DNA of 11,695 nt from Syntrophaceae bacterium UBA1163 (GTDB lineage Bacteria > Desulfobacterota > BSN033 > UBA1163). A model generated the notes under the pieces. That model saw only the letters and a program-made list of their open reading frames with translations, was not told the origin of the DNA and ran no database searches. Below, one piece after another: positions 5,607 through 11,695 of this stretch; positions within the stretch are counted from its first letter, which is position 1; each line of letters starts with the position of its first letter. The translations under genes were made by a program, and so were the position numbers. The stretch covers positions 1 to 11,695 of the forward strand of contig DBZJ01000018.1 of NCBI GenBank assembly GCA_002311635.1, in the 5' to 3' direction.

Positions 5607-6392
5607 ATGGCGGTGCAGGGAATGTGGAGTGGGACGATCAGTTTCAGCCTGGTGGCGATTCCGGTCCGCCTGGTCAAGGCCATCGAACCCGGCCGCATCT
5701 CTTTCCGTCTGCTCCACAATAAGGACTACTCGCCTCTCACGAGAAAAATGTTTTGTCCGAAGGGAGAAACGGCGGTGCCGCCGGATGAAATGATCAGGGG
5801 ATACGAAATCATGCCCGATCAATACGTCCTGATGACGGACGAAGAACTGGAGTCCGTATCGCCCGAGCGGAGCCGCACGATCGAGATCGTAGAGTTCATC
5901 GATATGAAGGAAGTGGACCCGATCTATTATGATCACCCCTATTATCTCGTTCCTTCGAAAGGGGGCGAAAAAGCGTATCAACTGCTGGTCGAGGTGATGC
6001 ACCGGACAAACAAGGCCGGACTTGCGAAATTCGTGCTGGCCGAACGTGAGTATCTGGTGGCGGTCACACCCAGGGACGGAGCGCTGGCCCTCGTCACGCT
6101 TCATTACAGCGACGAAACGCTTCCGGATGAAGACATTTCTCCGAAGAAAGGAAAGGACGCCGCCGAGGAGGAAAACCGGATAAAGAAAAACATTGAGCAG
6201 ATGATCGAAGATTTCAATCCGGGAAAATACGCGGACGAGCGCAGGAAAAAGCTCATGGATCTCCTGAAGACGAAGGCCAAAGAAAAAGCTCCGGTGGAGG
6301 CCCCTGCGGTGGAGGAAGGAGAGGGAGAAGGTCCGGCAGACCTGGTTGCCGCGCTGGAGGAGAGCATGCGGAAAGTGAAGGAGAGCCGGTGA
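5607..6392 (+). CDS. ku: Ku protein, paralogue 2 (NHEJ DNA end-binding)
   Basis: 261 residues with a complete bacterial Ku core: MWSGTISFSLVAIPVRL, FRLLHNKD, QYVLMTDEELESVSPERS, TIEIVEF, DPIYYDHPYYLVP, GEKAYQLLVEVM and EREYLVAV. This is closer to the textbook bacterial Ku pattern than Ku1. The C-terminal part is a Lys-rich helix, then an acidic Pro/Glu/Gly linker (about 233-245), then the terminal helix LVAALEESMRKVKESR, which resembles the end of Ku1 and is the probable LigD-contact tail. The AGGAGG (5594-5599) seven bases before the ATG is the end of the heptad repeat array. The stop overlaps the start of the polymerase gene by four bases (GTGA), indicating translational coupling. Confidence 0.94.
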   Translation: MAVQGMWSGTISFSLVAIPVRLVKAIEPGRISFRLLHNKDYSPLTRKMFCPKGETAVPPDEMIRGYEIMPDQYVLMTDEELESVSPERSRTIEIVEFIDMKEVDPIYYDHPYYLVPSKGGEKAYQLLVEVMHRTNKAGLAKFVLAEREYLVAVTPRDGALALVTLHYSDETLPDEDISPKKGKDAAEEENRIKKNIEQMIEDFNPGKYADERRKKLMDLLKTKAKEKAPVEAPAVEEGEGEGPADLVAALEESMRKVKESR

Positions 6393-7294
6393 GCCGAACG
6401 TTCGTCGAGATGGCCGGGAGGAGACTCCCTTTGTCGAACCTTGAAAAGGACCTCTACCCCTCCTATGGTTTCACGAAGGCCCACATCCTCGAATACTACC
6501 GCCGGATTTCGCCGTTCATCCTGCCCCATTTGAAAGACCGGGCCTTGACCTTGAAGCGCTATCCCGAAGGAGTGGAAAACGATTTCTTCTTCGAGAAACG
6601 CTGCCCCTCTCACCGTCCTGCCTGGGTGAAAACGGCGGAGATCCCCCAGGAAGACGGAGAGCGGAGGAGAGTCTGCCTGGTCAACGATCTGGAAACGCTG
6701 ATGTGGGCGGAGAACCTTGCGTCGCTTGAACTCCATGTGCCACTGGCCAGGGCCCGTTCAGCCGAGACGCCCGATTCCATGGTCTTTGACTTGGATCCCG
6801 GCGATCAGGCCAACATCCTGGAGTGCGCCCGGGTGGCGCTGACACTTCGTGACCTGCTCTCCCGAATGGGGCTTGCAAGCTATGTCAAAACCTCGGGCAT
6901 GAAAGGGCTCCATGTCTATGTCCCCTTGAACCGCAAAGAGACGACTTTCGAGGACACGAAGACATTCTCAAAGGCCGTGGCAGAAATCATGCAGAAACAT
7001 TATCCGGACCTGGTAACCGCAAAAATGGACAAAAAATACCGGAAAGCGAAGGTCTTTATCAACTGGTCTCAAAACGACGCGTCGAAGACGATGATCTGCG
7101 TCTATTCCCTGCGCGCCCGGGAAAAACCATTTGTTTCGTTTCCGCTTGAATGGAAGGAACTGGAGAATCTGGCCGGTTCTGGCGACCCGGAAAAGCTCCA
7201 GGTTATGACTTCGGAGGCCGTGAGCAGAGTAGAGAAAAAAGGCGACCTTTTTCAAGAGGTGCTCGTAAAAAAACAGAAGCTTCCTCATCTTTAG
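6389..7294 (+). CDS. ligD: LigD polymerase domain (archaeo-eukaryotic primase-type) as a separate protein; third catalytic Asp replaced by Asn
   Basis: 301 residues, about the size of a lone LigD PolDom, which fills gaps and adds nucleotides at broken ends before ligation. Visible motifs: VFDLDPGD with the metal-binding pair Asp134/Asp136, and TSGMKGLHVYVPL with Ser169 and His175. KVFINWSQN then stands where relatives have an Asp (VFIDWSQN). By spacing, 134/136/169/175/225 line up with Pseudomonas LigD 669/671/704/710/759, with Arg242 at the 776 position. Residue 225 (codon AAC, 7061-7063) is therefore the third catalytic carboxylate changed to Asn, which should weaken or abolish nucleotidyl transfer. 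The GTG start overlaps the ku2 stop. The stop lies inside a TTAGGGA repeat run. Other core residues look intact, so the protein is probably folded. Confidence 0.92.
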   Translation: MSRTFVEMAGRRLPLSNLEKDLYPSYGFTKAHILEYYRRISPFILPHLKDRALTLKRYPEGVENDFFFEKRCPSHRPAWVKTAEIPQEDGERRRVCLVNDLETLMWAENLASLELHVPLARARSAETPDSMVFDLDPGDQANILECARVALTLRDLLSRMGLASYVKTSGMKGLHVYVPLNRKETTFEDTKTFSKAVAEIMQKHYPDLVTAKMDKKYRKAKVFINWSQNDASKTMICVYSLRAREKPFVSFPLEWKELENLAGSGDPEKLQVMTSEAVSRVEKKGDLFQEVLVKKQKLPHL

Positions 7295-7318
7295 GGATTA
7301 GGGATTAGGGATTAGAGG
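7291..7318 (+). repeat. Tandem TTAGGGA heptamer repeat at the Pol/PE junction
   Basis: Three perfect TTAGGGA units (7291-7311) and a diverged fourth (TTAGAGG) run across the end of the polymerase gene. The first unit contains the stop codon TAG (7292-7294). The following bases, TCAGAGG, continue the 7-bp rhythm and end just before the PE start at 7329. A 7-bp unit places stop codons in the frames it crosses, so the tract itself separates the two domains. Confidence 0.85.
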
Positions 7319-7328
7319 TCAGAGGCTT

Positions 7329-8006
7329 ATGGGTTTAAAGGAATACGCAGCCAAACGAGAATTCGAGAAGACGCCTGAACCGAAACCGGGCCTTGGACCT
7401 CAGGCAGACCGCCGCGTTTTTGTCGTTCATAAGCACGCGGCCCGCGCCCTTCATTATGATCTCAGGCTGGAGCTGGAAGGGATGCTGAAAAGCTGGGCGG
7501 TGCCCAAGGGGCCCTCGTTGAATCCTTCCTCGAAAAGACTGGCCGTCATGGTTGAAGACCACCCGCTCGATTACAAGGATTTCGAGGGCGTTATTCCGGA
7601 GGGCAATTACGGCGCAGGAAGCGTGATTCTCTGGGATAGGGGCTTTTATCATCACCCTTCCGCGCGGGATGAGAACGAAAGCGAGAAACTTCTTCTGGAC
7701 GGATTCAGAAAAGGGGATATGAAGTTCGTCCTCGAAGGGGAAAAGCTTCACGGGGAATTCGCTCTGGTAAAAACGCGAAAGGATGGGAAATCGTGGCTTC
7801 TCTTGAAGAAAAAAGATCGATATGCAACCAACGGGGAAATCCTCCTGGAGAGCCGCTCTGTCGTGTCCCACAAGACCCTGGAGGAGATGTTCGAGGCCGG
7901 CGCGGGGAAATTCGTTCAGGCAAAAGAAACTAAACCAGATCCGCCTTCACGAAGCGATGGAAAGCGAAGACCTGAAGGATGCGCAGATCAAACCGATGCC
8001 GCATGA
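7329..8006 (+). CDS. ligD: LigD 3'-phosphoesterase domain as a separate protein
   Basis: 225 residues. This domain trims 3' ends, removing 3'-terminal ribonucleotides and phosphates, before sealing. Core seen: FVVHKHAARALHYDLRLELEG, LKSWAVPKGPS, EDHPLDYKDFEGVIPEGNYGAG and WDRG. The active-site residues known from the Pseudomonas enzyme (His42, His48, Asp50, Arg52, His84, Tyr88) are all present at a constant offset of six: His36, His42, Asp44, Arg46, His78, Tyr82. The ATG at 7329 is preceded by AGAGG (7321-7325) and a second AGAGG ten bases upstream, both continuing the heptad tract. The last 25 or so residues (from about PDPPSRS, ending CADQTDAA) look unlike a natural linker and overlap the ligase gene in another phase. 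The natural continuation may be the ligase frame, which implies a frameshift. Confidence 0.9.
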   Translation: MGLKEYAAKREFEKTPEPKPGLGPQADRRVFVVHKHAARALHYDLRLELEGMLKSWAVPKGPSLNPSSKRLAVMVEDHPLDYKDFEGVIPEGNYGAGSVILWDRGFYHHPSARDENESEKLLLDGFRKGDMKFVLEGEKLHGEFALVKTRKDGKSWLLLKKKDRYATNGEILLESRSVVSHKTLEEMFEAGAGKFVQAKETKPDPPSRSDGKRRPEGCADQTDAA

Positions 8007-8940
8007 CATAGAACCGATGCTCGCGACCCCGGTCAAGGAGCCTTTTGATCATCCGGACTGGATCTTCGAGGTGAAATGGGATGGGTACCGGACCATCGCC
8101 GAAATCCGGGACGGGAGCGTCTCGCTTTATTCCAGGAAGGGGATCTCATTCAACAAAAAGTTCTCTCCTATTGCCGACTCGCTTCGGAAATTCGGATTTG
8201 ACGCTGTCCTGGACGGCGAAATTGTGCTTGTGGATGACCAGGGACGCCCTGATTTCCAGGCGCTTCAGCATTACCAGGACTCCGGGAGCGGTCATCTGCT
8301 CTACTACGTTTTCGATCTCCCCTACTTCCGCGGACATGATCTGAGGGACGTGCCCCTGCTCAGGAGGAAGGAACTCCTGAAAAAAATTCTCCCGTCTTCC
8401 CCGAGAATACGATTCAGCGATCACGTATGGAAAGAAGGAGCCTTGTTTTATAACGTCGCCAAAGAGAAGGGGCTCGAAGGGATCGTCGCCAAACATTCGC
8501 AAAGCGTGTATGAAGCGGGCAGAAGGAGCCGGCAGTGGCTGAAGGTGAAGATGCGGCTCACACAGGAGGCCGTGCTCGCGGGATTCACAGAACCGGGAGG
8601 GGGCAGAAAATATTTCGGCGCCCTTGTCCTGGGCGTATATGAGGGGGACGATTTGATTTATATCGGCCATGTGGGAGGAGGGTTCGCGGAGAAAGATTTG
8701 AAGGATATTCGTGAAAAATTGGAACCCCTGATTCAGAAAGAATGCCCCTTTACCCCGAAGCCGGAGACCAATGGACCGGTTACATGGGTTAAGCCGGAGC
8801 TGGTATGTGAAATTGCCTTGTCCGGCTGGACTGAAGATGGTGTGATGAGGCAGCCCGTCTTCTTGCGGCTGCGCGAGGATAAAACCGCCCACGAGGCGAT
8901 GCCCGAAACGGACCTGAGAAGCGGTGATGGAGGACTCTAA
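7957..8940 (+). CDS. ligD: LigD ATP-dependent DNA ligase domain as a separate protein
   Basis: 327 residues from the chosen ATG (a second ATG lies at 7996; the frame is open upstream to 7822 or beyond). It seals double-strand breaks in NHEJ. All nucleotidyltransferase motifs are visible: motif I EVKWDG with the adenylated Lys40, motif Ia YSRKG (58-62), motif III LDGE (85-88), motif IIIa YVFD (117-120), motif IV EGIVAK (174-179) and motif V WLKVK (194-198). These are followed by a C-terminal OB domain (VLAGFTEPGGGRKYFGALVLG, IGHVGGGF, TWVKPELVCEI). There is no good Shine-Dalgarno before 7957 or 7996. Its start overlaps the PE gene by 50 bases in the +1 frame, so it may be translated by coupling, or be half of a former PE-Lig fusion broken by a one-base change. 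Confidence 0.9.
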   Translation: MESEDLKDAQIKPMPHDIEPMLATPVKEPFDHPDWIFEVKWDGYRTIAEIRDGSVSLYSRKGISFNKKFSPIADSLRKFGFDAVLDGEIVLVDDQGRPDFQALQHYQDSGSGHLLYYVFDLPYFRGHDLRDVPLLRRKELLKKILPSSPRIRFSDHVWKEGALFYNVAKEKGLEGIVAKHSQSVYEAGRRSRQWLKVKMRLTQEAVLAGFTEPGGGRKYFGALVLGVYEGDDLIYIGHVGGGFAEKDLKDIREKLEPLIQKECPFTPKPETNGPVTWVKPELVCEIALSGWTEDGVMRQPVFLRLREDKTAHEAMPETDLRSGDGGL

Positions 8941-8944
8941 ACTG

Positions 8945-9664
8945 ATGAAAATTTATGCCGGTACAAGCGGATACGCGTATAAGGAATGGAAGGGAAAATT
9001 CTACCCTGAGAAGATCTCTCCTCAGGAGATGCTCCGCTTCTATTCGGGACGACTCAACACGGTAGAGATCAACAATACCTTTTATCGCATGCCCAAAGAG
9101 AGCGTGCTCACGTCGTGGGCTGAGCAGGTCCCCGCCGATTTTGTTTTCGCGGTCAAAGCGCCCCAGGTCATAACGCATTTGAAGCGGCTCCGAAATGTGT
9201 CCGAGGAGACCGAGTATCTCTTCCGAACGCTGTCGGTTATGGACAGGAAACTGGGGCCGGTCCTCTTTCAGTTTCCCAAGAGTTTCCGCAAGAACAAGCC
9301 TGTGCTGGAAGATTTCCTTGCTCTGATTCCCGGAAATACGGCCTGCGCATTCGAGTTCCGCAGCCCATCCTGGCTCGACGATGAAATTCTCGACCTCCTT
9401 CGCAAAAACGGATCCAGCCTTTGCGCCGCCGATGCGGATGAGAATCCATCAAACGAGATCATCCCTACGGCGCCATGGGGGTATCTACGCCTGCGCCGGC
9501 CCGATTACACGGACGCCGATCTGACGCAATGGATGGAAAGGATCCTATCGCAGAAATGGGAAAGGGCTTTCGTATTTTTTAAACACGAGGACGAGGCCGG
9601 GGGAGCCGAAATGGCGATGCGCTTTCAAGAGCTTATCGATTCAAAGGTAAAGAAGACCATTTAA
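8945..9664 (+). CDS. DUF72 (YecE-like) TIM-barrel protein
   Basis: About 239 residues from the ATG at 8945, giving the characteristic N-terminus MKIYAGTSGYAYKEWKGKFYP. A GTG (8924) and an ATG (8927) upstream in frame would add seven or six residues. I prefer 8945 because it gives the family-typical start, lies four bases after the ligase stop, and has GGAGG (8929-8933) upstream, although the spacing of 11 is long. Family motifs: LNTVEINNTFYRMP, FVFAVKAPQVITH, LGPVLFQFP, CAFEFRSPSW, and the C-terminal WGYLRLRRPDY and FVFFKHED. The biochemical function of DUF72 proteins is not settled. Its tight position as the last gene after ku-ku-pol-PE-lig suggests co-expression with end joining; a role in repair is inference. 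Confidence 0.9.
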   Translation: MKIYAGTSGYAYKEWKGKFYPEKISPQEMLRFYSGRLNTVEINNTFYRMPKESVLTSWAEQVPADFVFAVKAPQVITHLKRLRNVSEETEYLFRTLSVMDRKLGPVLFQFPKSFRKNKPVLEDFLALIPGNTACAFEFRSPSWLDDEILDLLRKNGSSLCAADADENPSNEIIPTAPWGYLRLRRPDYTDADLTQWMERILSQKWERAFVFFKHEDEAGGAEMAMRFQELIDSKVKKTI

Positions 9665-9844
9665 AGAAAGACAAGCAGGTCTTAGAGCGACTCAAGACAT
9701 TTCCTCCTTACAATATCATGAGGGTCTTAAAAGACTGGATTCCCCCGTATCAGGTACGGGGCAGGCTTATCAGGTCCGGGATGACGATCTTCTTCTTGTT
9801 ATGCTGAACTGGTTTCAGCATCTCGTTTACTGCCTTTATATTGT
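9665..9844. repeat. Convergent intergenic region with palindromic extragenic elements
   Basis: Between the DUF72 gene and the oppositely oriented MEMO-like gene are several hairpins: CCCCGTA-TCAGG-TACGGGG (9743-9761), TGCTGAA-CTGGT-TTCAGCA (9802-9820) and a small GTCTT-AA-AAGAC (9724-9735). The phrases around them (GGATTCCCCC, GGTCCGGGATGACG, ATGCTGAAC...TTCAGCATCTC) resemble interspersed extragenic repeats common in many bacterial genomes. They may act as a bidirectional end-of-transcription region; none has a strong T-run. Confidence 0.6.
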
Positions 9845-11071
9845 TCAATAAAACGCGAGGCTGGCGAAGGTGACGACCGATTCTGTCTCCGGCGCAAAGG
9901 CCTGGCCATATTTGAGAAGCTTGCCCTCTTTGGCTTCGAGGGTCTTGAGCATTGAATAGATGGGGGGCAAACCACAGATCTTCCTTCGGTCTCTCTCCCT
10001 CGAAATCGATGAGAAGAACCCTTCTCCATCCATCTTCTCCGCATATTCCAACATCTCCTGGTCTTCTTGGGCAATGACCCTGAGACCGTATTCACTCACT
10101 CCATCTCGATCCCCAAATTGAACGCCCATATGTGCAAGATCTGCACTGGCAATATAACAAACCTCTCTCCCAAGGGATGAAACAGCTTCCTTCAACGCAT
10201 CGATGAACTGCCGGATGGGTTTGAGCTCCATCGGTGAGATTCCCTTCTCAATCGCCTCATGAAATGATCCGCTCAGGATGGGAAGAATCTTCAGAGGATT
10301 GGGTTCCGGGTATAGGTATCGGAGAAAGACACACTGAAACTCGATGGAATGCTCGCTTCGGTGGACTCCCTCATCCTCAAAGAGGTCATCGGGGCAACGG
10401 GATTGGATCGCATCTACCAGTTCCTTATCCACATTCAACGTGCCAAGAGGTGTAATAAAATCTTTCCGGGTGAGGCAGAAGGGATTTTTCATGGGAGTGT
10501 GGGCGGTTCCGAAGATGACAAAACAAGGGGAAGAATTCCTCTCCCATATCTCTCGGTGACCGAAGGCATAACAGAAGCCTCCCCGTTGAAAATCGATGTG
10601 GGGCACAACCACTCCTTTCAGACCTTTCGTACTCTTTTTCTGTTCGAGAGACCCCGGACCATTCGCCCTCTCAAAATAGCCTTCAAGCTGAGTCCTCAAT
10701 CCATCGGGGTCTCCTTCATAACTCTTTCCGGCAAAGACGGCTTCCCGAAACGAAGCGTTCTTAAACCCTTCTTCTTTCTGTCTCAAAGCCTCTTGAAACC
10801 GCTCCCCATCAAGAAAGAGGTTTTCATCCAATTGGTTAATGACCTCCTGTAACTTGTCTGCGTACAGGAGCTCTCCAAACCTCCTCATATACTCCGCCTG
10901 AATATCGAGGGTCGAATGTTGGCCGTCGAAGAGGGAGACGATGAAATAGAGAGCGGGCGGCACAAAAAGCGCCTTTTCACAGATGTTCTGCGGATCCTGA
11001 AGGCATAGAAGAGTTTGTCCGGAGTTCTGGACAGGAAAGGCATTGATATCTCTGAGCTTGGGATAATCCAC
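9845..11071 (-). CDS. amrB: AmmeMemoRadiSam system protein B (MEMO1-like) with N-terminal extension
   Basis: 408 residues from a GTG at 11071 (GAGG about eleven bases upstream). Residues from about 150 on form the MEMO1-like fold related to class III extradiol dioxygenases. Putative metal ligands stand in the expected motifs: PHIDF (His158, as in the PHAG motif), FGTAHTP (His191), SEHSIEFQ (Glu240, His241), ASADLAHMG (Asp311, His314) and ICGLPPI (Cys366). The first 140 residues or so are an extra helical region (with LFDGQHSTLDIQAEYMRRFG) not found in human MEMO1 and resembling a winged-helix/PqqD-like unit. In bacteria this protein usually accompanies an AMMECR1 protein and a radical SAM enzyme; neither is in the window. 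The reaction is not established. Confidence 0.88.
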   Translation of the reverse strand: MDYPKLRDINAFPVQNSGQTLLCLQDPQNICEKALFVPPALYFIVSLFDGQHSTLDIQAEYMRRFGELLYADKLQEVINQLDENLFLDGERFQEALRQKEEGFKNASFREAVFAGKSYEGDPDGLRTQLEGYFERANGPGSLEQKKSTKGLKGVVVPHIDFQRGGFCYAFGHREIWERNSSPCFVIFGTAHTPMKNPFCLTRKDFITPLGTLNVDKELVDAIQSRCPDDLFEDEGVHRSEHSIEFQCVFLRYLYPEPNPLKILPILSGSFHEAIEKGISPMELKPIRQFIDALKEAVSSLGREVCYIASADLAHMGVQFGDRDGVSEYGLRVIAQEDQEMLEYAEKMDGEGFFSSISRERDRRKICGLPPIYSMLKTLEAKEGKLLKYGQAFAPETESVVTFASLAFY

Positions 11072-11140
11072 GAAAAGGCCTCAGGTGAATACTTTGATTC
11101 CAGGCAAGCAACAAGAAAGGGGGCAAAAAAGCTTAGGCTT

Positions 11141-11320
11141 CTAACTCACCGGAGGGAGAAAGGCTTCTCTTTCGGCGCTCCGCGGCTCTGGATGTTTCAG
11201 CGCCAGATCGATGGCCTCATCAAGGCTGATCAGCGTCGTATTTTGCCCATTGCCTGTCCCCACTAGCAGCAGGAAAAACATCGCAGCCGGGGCGAATATC
11301 CGAAAGTACCTGAAGCGCAT
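11141..11320 (-). pseudogene. Truncated TolC-family outer-membrane efflux protein N-terminus
   Basis: A 59-residue frame: a signal-like N-terminus (MRFRYFRIFAPAAMFFLLLV, cleavage near GNGQ), then LISLDEAIDLALKHPEPRSAE, which matches the opening of TolC-type proteins (ISLDEAIxxALxxNPxLxxA). It then drifts into an unrelated end (EAFLPPVS) and stops. A complete TolC-family protein has over 400 residues, so this is only the 5' stub; the Asn normally in HNPEL is missing. No Shine-Dalgarno is visible. It lies just upstream of the MEMO-like gene on the same strand. A deletion or rearrangement probably removed the rest. An alternative is an expressed small exported peptide. Confidence 0.55.
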
Positions 11321-11624
11321 AAGGATTTAGATCAAAGAAAACTGACTGTGGCGCAACCGATCTCGTACGGAGGCTCGAACCTAACCACACTTCGCGAACG
11401 TCCGTCGTCCGTATCATCCTCCTGGGTGAGACTGCGCCTCATGTTCAAATGGATGTATTCTAATTCACCGGATTCACAATTCGGGCCATGTTCGTGATTG
11501 TACAGGTGTCTTCGATCCGCACAATCGACACCAGATAGTTGACGCAGAATCGCCATTGCACATTGAGGATCGTGAGTGTTGTAAAGGCCTGACTTAACGC
11601 CGGCCGACTCGAAAGGGGAGGAGT
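11321..11624. other. Stretch of about 300 bases without a recognisable gene
   Basis: On the - strand one frame is open for some 98 codons after an upstream stop (ATG at 11556, stop at 11332). Its translation (including CADRRHLYNHEHGPNC) is hydrophilic and His/Cys-containing, but I cannot place it in a family. No start signal or promoter is convincing. It may be decayed coding DNA next to the TolC remnant, or non-coding. Confidence 0.4.
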
Positions 11625-11695
11625 CTAGCGTTTTTCAGTGAATGAGCGAAGCGGGGACACAACAATGCCCAGGACCAGTCCGGCCAGCCAACCAA
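11625..11695 (-). CDS. C-terminal tail of a putative membrane protein (cut by the window edge)
   Basis: From the right edge a - strand frame reads GWLAGLVLGIVVSPLRSFTEKR and stops at 11625-11627. A Gly/Leu/Val-rich transmembrane-like segment followed by a short basic tail is typical of a membrane protein C-terminus. With only 22 residues visible, neither the gene nor its family can be confirmed. Confidence 0.35.
   Translation of the reverse strand, partial: GWLAGLVLGIVVSPLRSFTEKR

Noticed and set aside
4845..6104. 419-codon - strand frame antisense to ku1, the heptad array and ku2
   Set aside because: The middle is the Leu/Tyr/Cys translation of the heptad repeats and the ends are antisense to well-supported Ku genes.
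7291..7318. Telomere-like repeat (TTAGGG)
   Set aside because: The unit is 7 bp (TTAGGGA), only about four copies, inside an operon; resemblance to telomeric DNA is coincidental.
8146..8892. 248-codon - strand frame antisense to the ligase gene
   Set aside because: The opposite strand encodes all ligase motifs; the antisense translation has no recognisable domain.
10349..10852. 167-codon + strand frame antisense to the MEMO-like gene
   Set aside because: Shadow frame; the - strand carries the conserved metal-ligand motifs.

Overview
The window looks like chromosomal DNA from a free-living Gram-negative bacterium. The evidence is one lipoprotein signal, several Sec-exported periplasmic proteins, and remnants of an AsmA-type and a TolC-type envelope protein. 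The protein types, together with purine-rich 7-bp repeats, are most reminiscent of Desulfobacterota (former Deltaproteobacteria) or Nitrospirota. That placement is an impression, not something the sequence proves.

Left third (1-2670, + strand): a set of small envelope and stress proteins. In order these are the glutamine-rich C-terminus of a gene cut by the window edge, a 47-aa lmo0937-family membrane protein, a 52-aa His/Asp-rich lipoprotein, a Met/His-rich Spy/CpxP-like periplasmic protein, and a 209-aa Lys-rich amphipathic-helix exported protein that ends at a good intrinsic terminator. The two smallest genes are easily missed. A perfect 18-bp inverted repeat lies between the lipoprotein and the Spy-like gene.

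Middle left (2740-4240, - strand): a decayed AsmA-family gene carrying a 5-bp tandem duplication (frameshift) and an apparent large internal deletion, then an intact ZIP-family divalent metal transporter. A divergent promoter region separates the transporter from the next block.

Core (4440-9664, + strand): a compact bacterial non-homologous end-joining (NHEJ) operon: ku1, ku2, LigD polymerase domain, LigD 3'-phosphoesterase domain, LigD ATP-dependent ligase domain, DUF72 protein. LigD is usually one multidomain protein, but here its three domains are separate consecutive reading frames in Pol-PE-Lig order. Two of the junctions carry tandem 7-bp repeats that also provide the purine-rich ribosome-binding sequence of the next gene. 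These are about 37 degenerate heptads between ku1 and ku2, and about four TTAGGGA units between Pol and PE. The polymerase domain has Asn where the third catalytic carboxylate is expected. The PE and ligase frames overlap out of phase, which suggests a frameshifted former fusion. The two Ku proteins are strongly diverged paralogues and may work as a heterodimer.

Right end (9665-11695, - strand): palindromic extragenic repeats, an intact MEMO-like AmmeMemoRadiSam system protein B with an extra N-terminal domain, a short TolC-like N-terminal remnant, an unexplained stretch of about 300 bp, and the C-terminal tail of a putative membrane protein cut by the window edge.
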